Shown: positions 58,601 to 64,000 of the stretch, in pieces
How the letters are laid out: every line of letters begins with the position of its first letter
Numbering within the stretch: the stretch's first letter is position 1
Assembly: GCF_030253575.1 (NCBI RefSeq)
Contig: NC_080568.1
Span: forward strand, 28,788,001 to 28,852,000
Reading direction: 5' to 3'
DNA: 64,000 nt
Source of the DNA: Rhododendron vialii
Taxonomy: Eukaryota > Streptophyta > Magnoliopsida > Ericales > Ericaceae
The notes under the pieces: model-generated
Seen by the model: the letters and a program-made list of their open reading frames with translations, nothing else
Database searches by the model: none
What the model was told of the DNA's origin: nothing
Position numbers and translations under genes: made by a program

Positions 58601-61549
58601 TACGTGCTCAACAGGGGATTCCTATTTCAGAATATGGGGTAAGTTCTGATCATAACAATTTTGAGTTCTCTGCTTTTTATGTGTAATTTAATTGCAGGGT
58701 TGGTTTGAAGGACTCTGATTGCTTGTTTATACGACAATAAAAGGAAAAAAATCAAGTCTCCTTTGGGGTCATGCAAGTAAAGTAGTATGACTACCTAAAA
58801 AACCCCTTGAGTTGATTTTCGATGATCTTTACTCGGCAATTTATCAAAAACATGATTTCCAAGATTATCAACACACCCAAAAATAAACGATTAGGTCTCA
58901 CGGAAATCATGAGCAATTACAGTAAGTCAACCAGCAAAGGAGGCAAGTGATTCTAATGTGGAATTCCCCAAGTGGGATGTAAAATAATGGGACCTAGTCC
59001 AGAATTCCAAGCACTATAAATGAGCCACTACAAGGGTTCCTTTCCTTACAATCAAATGCTGATTGCACACTCTAATACTTAATGTAGCTCTTGATGAATC
59101 CATGTGCATCATTTTGTTGTGCTTGATCTATGGGCATTACACGCCTCCGGAATCCCACCAAAGGTCTTCCAATCACCTTTCATAACCAACAGAGTACATT
59201 TAGCAGTTTTGTATTCGCTGAAGGAGTTAAGCTTGCACTTTTGGTGTTGCAGAGAAAATGCTGCAGGCTGGTGAATGGCTGGCTACAAGAAACATGTGTT
59301 TGAAGTTTTAACCATTTGCTGGGACTTGTTGAACTTTTTCTTCTTATTTTTGACCCTTCTGGTGGATATTTGTTATCCCAAGACTTGGTGGCAGATAATA
59401 AATTAAGAATTTGTTAAAATTTCGAGTGCTTGGACAAGATTATTCATTATGACAATGAAAAGTTAAAACTAAAAGAAGAATACCTAAAGCATTCAAACAG
59501 AAGAGAGCTTAAAAATAAGAACATACTGCATACATAAGTCACTAAGACTCTAACATGCAAATGCATTGCTTTAGGATTCTTAGAACCATTCTCAATGAAA
59601 GAGGTGTTACCATTCCATGTCATACATCATGTTTGTTGAGGTTCTTTGATGTTTTGTTGTGTCAGCTCAAACTAGTCTATTATCTAGTCCCATAATGATT
59701 CTGGTTGTTGTTAGTTTTCTACATGATCTCTCCTTTGGCAAATGATTGTTCAAGAGGTCAAAGCAACTTTTTTTCTGCCGTTCAAAATGCTGTAACGATC
59801 ATGCTCTCTTTCAGGTGTTGGTTGACATGGTTCGAGTACCGGATTGGGCATTTGAAGCTGCGGGCCAAGAGTTGAGAGTCATGGGCCAAGAAGCTGCTGC
59901 ATACCAATTCGGAATATACTTGACACCAGCACAGGTACCAATTTAGTAAATTACTAGGTCTGGAGCCAGTTTGTCAGGTACATTTTTTAGTGATTTTAAC
60001 GTTTTAGTATCTGACCTAGCTACTTGTAATATGAAGCCGCTATTATATAATGTACTTTAGGTTTTCAATCTCTTCATTTAATTTTTGTCAAATTTTTTTA
60101 TCATCATAGGTAGATATTTTTGTTTTTAGGTATATGCTTTGATCTATATTCTGTCATAATGAGGATTACAGTTTATCGCTTAGGAAGTTTGATAAAACCA
60201 AAATGCATGCAGACAGAAGCAGTCGAAGCACTCATTCAGGATCTTCCAAAGTTCAGGTTGAAGGCAGTTCCCACTGATTGCAGCGAATGCCCCATCTGCC
60301 TAGAAGAGTTTCATGTTGGAAATGAGGTAATTATATCCTTGGTTCAAAATGTTATGAGTGAATAACCTCAGTTACATGATTCATTATATCTTGAACCAAT
60401 TGTATATAGAGAGAGTTTTATTTGCTTGCATGTTGTCATTTCCCGTAATAAGCCTGCTGAAGTTAAGTTACAAGTTCCTAGGATTTAAAGCATCTGTATA
60501 GAGCTGCAGTCATCCTTGCAGTGCATTTTTCTGTTTACAATTCAACTCTAGCTCATTCAGAAGGGCAGAGGGCATCCCCATAATCCCCAGAAAACGCATA
60601 TACATGCATTATTACGGATCAGTTGGTCTACTTAGAGTATCTCATGTGGTTTTGTAGCTTTTGTTGTTTTGGCATGCTAGACCCTAACTAAAATACTAAT
60701 ACAAGGAACTCTTGCTCCAATGGTGCAAATTCTGTTTCTTCTATTTGCCTCTCACAAAAAACCAAATGGAAATGTTTCTTGTGGGCCTCATTATGTGTGT
60801 GTGACAGAGAGACTGTGGACAGCTTTTTCAGTGAGCTCTTGCAACAGTTTTTGGCATTGGCAGCTCAAATAGGTCATCCTTAGAGATGCTCTAAGGCTAT
60901 ATTTGGATCAGGGATTTGGATAAGGAAAATAAGAAGGTAATCGAATATGAAACCTGTAATTAGACTCTCTAAAGCTGTATTTTAAGCAAAAGAAACCTTT
61001 AATTAGATGCTCTAAGGCCGTATTTAGCTCAAGTTGTATTTAGCTCAAGTTCTTTCAACTTTTTGGCATTTCCTTACCCAAAACCGTGATCCAAATACAA
61101 CCCAAATACAACCATAGGAACTTTTTTTTTAATCGGACAACCCATGGAAACTTGAGCTAAGCTTTTCAATTATGGTGGTGCAGGTTCGTGGGCTTCCTTG
61201 CGCTCACAATTTCCATGTAGAATGCATCGACGAGTGGCTTCGTCTGAACGTGAAATGCCCCCGGTGCCGTTGTTCGGTCTTTCCAAACCTTGACCTCAGT
61301 GCATTATCCAACATGCGGCCCGATTCCGAACGGTCACCCATAAGTGTCCTGACAACGGTGACCCGTTACGTAAGAACCCAGCCGCCCAGCCAGAGTTACC
61401 TTCTGAGATTGCAAGGTTTGCTCCGACCCGTTCGTTTAGAAAATGCGGGCCCCGTTAGCGATGCCGATGTTGCCTTGGAAACTGCTGAGAATGGAAGTGT
61501 GCCGGTGGAACGTCAGCTTGTTGTGCATCCAAACGCTCCTCAACGGTAG
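55693..61549 (+). CDS. SIS3: Membrane RING-H2 E3 ubiquitin ligase, SIS3-like
   Basis: Ten exons: 55693-55721, 55836-55874, 57398-57464, 57565-57638, 58055-58193, 58288-58380, 58573-58638, 59815-59934, 60213-60326 and 61184-61549. The total is 1,107 nt, 368 codons plus stop, with all GT-AG junctions in phase. It closely resembles Arabidopsis SUGAR-INSENSITIVE 3 (about 358 residues), an E3 ligase promoting sugar responses in seedlings. Four membrane segments lie at about residues 13-27, 38-58, 85-108 and 124-144. The C-terminal RING-H2 has ligands C235, C238, C253, H255, H258, C261, C272 and C275, split by intron 9. Conserved blocks include GVDFKWYDGFFLSMLAT, RVPDWAFEAAGQE and QTEAVEALIQDLPKFRLKAVP. 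The exon 2 donor is the later gtatcc (55875), since the earlier gtatgt would break the frame. Introns 2, 7 and 9 are long and hold MITE remnants. The substrate is unknown. Confidence 0.93.
56200..56985. mobile_element. Element remnants in SIS3-like intron 2
   Basis: A block starting 'cagtggcggacttagg' (about 56170) runs to 'ccgaccgcccctgctgg' (about 56525). Next to it a foldback starts 'cctatgttacatggact' (about 56563) and ends with its inverse 'ggatccatgtaacatagcc' (about 56981), with gggtgtcgg-type repeats inside. Confidence 0.6.
60888..61110. mobile_element. MITE-like segment in SIS3-like intron 9
   Basis: The left 'aggctatatttggatcagg' pairs with the right 'gtgatccaaatacaaccc'. An internal duplication (gctctaaggc.gtattt) is present. 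Boundaries are approximate. Confidence 0.5.
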
Positions 61550-62623
61550 AGTTTGCGACTACTAATATTTTGTTGATTCGTATTCTAACCAGTGTGTGCT
61601 TAAGAGGCGTAAAATGAGGTGTGTCCATTGTGCTTTGTTTTGTTGACAAAATTTTTTGATCTGAAAACTCTGTTAACTGATCGTTTCCTTAATTGTATAT
61701 CGTTTAGTTTTCTTGTTTTTTTGTTTTTTTTTGTGTGCAAATATATAGGATGTGGTGACCAGCAGGTTAAGTGGATACTTTTGGGGCAATATGGTCTTTA
61801 GAATTTGTTAGGCATTGCTATGCAAGTGTGCATCAGGTATCATATTGAGTGACAAGTTTAGTTAAATGTTTAACCAAAAAAGAAGAAGATAAGTTTACTT
61901 AAATGGTCAAATAATTAGTGTAGCAATAAAGGTGATAAAGATGTGCATGTGGCTACACAAATAAAGTTCAAAAGAAGCCGACTGGAAAGTGGCTTTTCGT
62001 GAAGCTCCACGAGGAAAAGTTCTGTTTTTCCTTCTTTGTTTTTTTTTGTTTGATGATCAGGGTGTTCAGGTCAGTTTACGGACACCTCAACTAATCTCCT
62101 TCCCAGTCCGGTCAAAAGTAGGCCATCTCATGCTAGGGCTAGGGAATTTACAAAAAACTACTTTCTTGGTGTCTGACCCTGGTCAATTGTGTGGGGAGTA
62201 AACCGGCCGACCACCCGGACTAAGCTTGGGGGCTAAGGAAAAGTTTCTTTGCCTTCTCGTGCTTGTTATTTAGGCATCGACTGCAAATTAATGTTGAGAG
62301 AACTTATTTGAGCTTTGATGAAGTGGAAAGCAAAAATTTTTGGTGGTTGCTAAGGCGTTCCTGTTGTAAATTGGTAATAGAGATACAAATGTAGTTTTTT
62401 ACAAAAATTTGGACACAGATGTGTCTAGAACCGTTTGGAGTCATGTGCATCAACTTGTATGGGCCATATACGTGTAGGGATCTGTGTCGGTAAGAACAAC
62501 CACATCAATTGCTAAATTTGGTATAATTTGTTGCCATTTCTCAAAAATGACAAAAGAAATGGCAAATAGCACTCTACACCCACAAACTCAAAAAAAAATT
62601 CAAATTTGGCAAAATTGACATTT

Positions 62624-62656
<33 letters not shown>

Positions 62657-64000
62657 GTAATGGCAAAATGGCATACATGGATGTACCACTCTTGTTATTT
62701 TTACAACTTAGTAACATATTCATTGGTAATAAATGAGAATAACAATGGAAAAGTGACATTCATGGGTGTGGATGCTCTAAGAAATAGATAGATTGAGCTG
62801 ACTTTATCTCCTGCGCAATTAAATTAATCAATCAAAGTGGATTAGATTGCTTCATCCGATCAGTAAAAGTACCATATCAATCAATAGTTCAATACACCGA
62901 GAGTTGTGGTTCAAAACCAATGAATAATACTCGGGAATGGAGTAATGGCAGCTAGCGAATGAGATACTTTTCTCTGTACTTTAGAGATTGGAGGATTATT
63001 CTTTTGCAAAATACTAGGACCATCGGATGCTAAAGTAAAAAGACAAGTATCTCATGTTGGAAAAGGCAAAAGGGTCACAACCCATGGCTTCATGTTTTGA
63101 AAGGTGCCCTCATTTGTACTCCACATTTGGATTTAGAGGAATTTGTTTAATTGGCAAGAGAAAACAAAGTTGAGAGAGAATTTTGTGTGCCTTTACTTTG
63201 GTAGAGAAAGGCAGAAAGCTATCCCTAGTTGGTTCATGATTAAGCCTCCACTGGTATGCATAATTTTCGACAGGGTGTTCACTTTTCCTTTTGAGTAAAT
63301 TAGACACCTTGGACTTGGCTTTTCCTTTTTGTTTTTTCTGTTCTAGCTAGCTTGCTTTATGAACCAGCTAATTAAGTTGAGTTGAGTTGAGTATTTATGC
63401 TTGACTTGACCACACTTATTATTAGCAGAGAGCCGTGACAAGTATGGCTGGTGGTGCCTCAAAGGAAATGCCGAGCATGAATGGCCCGAATGGGCCTAGC
63501 ACCCATGCTGTTCCTTAAGGGGACAGCAGGGTCCCCGGGTTCGCTCAAAGTGGATGGGAGGATAAGTACTAGTTCCTACTTTGTAGACAGCATGGAAATT
63601 ATGCACGTAGTTATCAATTTTCTTTTGAAAGCAACACTATGGTGACATTTGATCTGCCACTATTAATTATAGAACAAGCTACCTACCATATTTCCAGTCA
63701 TTTGGTTCCAAAGCTTCTTCTCTCTTACCACATTTTAAAATAAAAAACTTTTGCTCTCACTCATTTAAAATGAAGGCAATAATTGCATGTATCTCCTTGT
63801 TATTAATCTTATGATTTTGGATAATACTGTTTGCGCTGTCAGCCTAGAAGGACCTCAATAATTTGTAGCACTAGGATAAAGTAGATTTTAACGAATGGCA
63901 AAATAAAAAATAAATAAAACGAAGTTGGCGATAAATCAATCATATTCTTTATTTTTTTTAACCTATCAGTCGACGTCTCTGGGGGATATATTCTTAGTAA
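61550..64000. other. 3' flank of the SIS3-like gene and intergenic DNA to the window end
   Basis: The first 200 bp is a plausible T-rich 3' UTR (runs at 61702-61733). Beyond that no gene is recognised. A small MITE-like block (about 62558-62778, ends 'tagcactctacaccca' and inverse 'tgggtgtggatgctcta') encloses an (AG)n run at 62624-62652. Confidence 0.5.

Noticed and set aside
60120-60365. 81-codon frame as a separate small RING protein
   Set aside because: It is exon 9 of the SIS3-like gene plus intron. The RING is completed by exon 10.
1-64000. CRISPR array, bacterial operon, phage or integrated virus genome
   Set aside because: No regularly spaced repeats, prokaryotic gene layout or viral coding domains were seen. 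Repeats are explained by plant transposons and microsatellites.

Overview
This window is nuclear DNA from a flowering plant, most likely a eudicot. Genes have many GT-AG introns, intergenic DNA is AT-rich, and transposable elements are dense: Stowaway MITEs with CTCCCTCCGTCCC ends, TAA-flanked Tourist/PIF MITEs, solo copia-type LTRs, tRNA-derived SINEs and Mutator-like foldbacks. Species cannot be fixed from the sequence alone.

Layout. (1) 1-11.5 kb: a tandem array of three intact intronless RING-H2 (ATL-type) ubiquitin ligase genes, all on the minus strand (2294-2812, 5799-6350, 10555-11043). The duplicated block includes flanking DNA, and a fourth flank at about 60-215 suggests the array continues to the left. 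A Pack-MULE-like element (226-1765) carrying a filament-like plant protein fragment and a 374-bp palindromic MITE (4847-5220) interrupt the array. (2) 11.5-19 kb: a long terminal-inverted-repeat element, an LTR-like block with a TATA box, and old repeats. (3) 19.6-20.8 kb: an F-box gene with one in-frame TGA, lying 206 bp downstream of a solo LTR with a perfect 5-bp target duplication. (4) 21-30 kb: nested MITEs, a SINE, a CACTA end and foldbacks. (5) 30.0-31.3 kb: a three-exon bHLH transcription factor (minus). (6) 31.6-42.3 kb: repeats only. (7) 42.3-52.0 kb: a complete 13-exon gene for the cytosolic chaperonin subunit CCT3/TCP-1 gamma (minus), reconstructed here as 555 codons with every splice phase consistent. 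(8) 52-55.5 kb: MITEs. (9) 55.7-61.5 kb: a complete 10-exon membrane RING-H2 ubiquitin ligase resembling Arabidopsis SIS3 (368 codons, plus). (10) 61.6-64 kb: intergenic.

Functionally, five of the seven genes belong to ubiquitin-ligase families (three ATL, one F-box, one SIS3-like), beside a protein-folding gene and a bHLH regulator. There is no operon-like coupling. The only evident cluster is the ATL array. I saw no sequence that demands a wholly new biological system. The strongest items for a second look are the Pack-MULE with its captured exon, the F-box gene with its stop and 35-bp repeat beside a solo LTR, the 731-bp insertion with a 15-bp target duplication in CCT3 intron 1, and the 29-base C tract seven bases inside a CCT3 splice donor.
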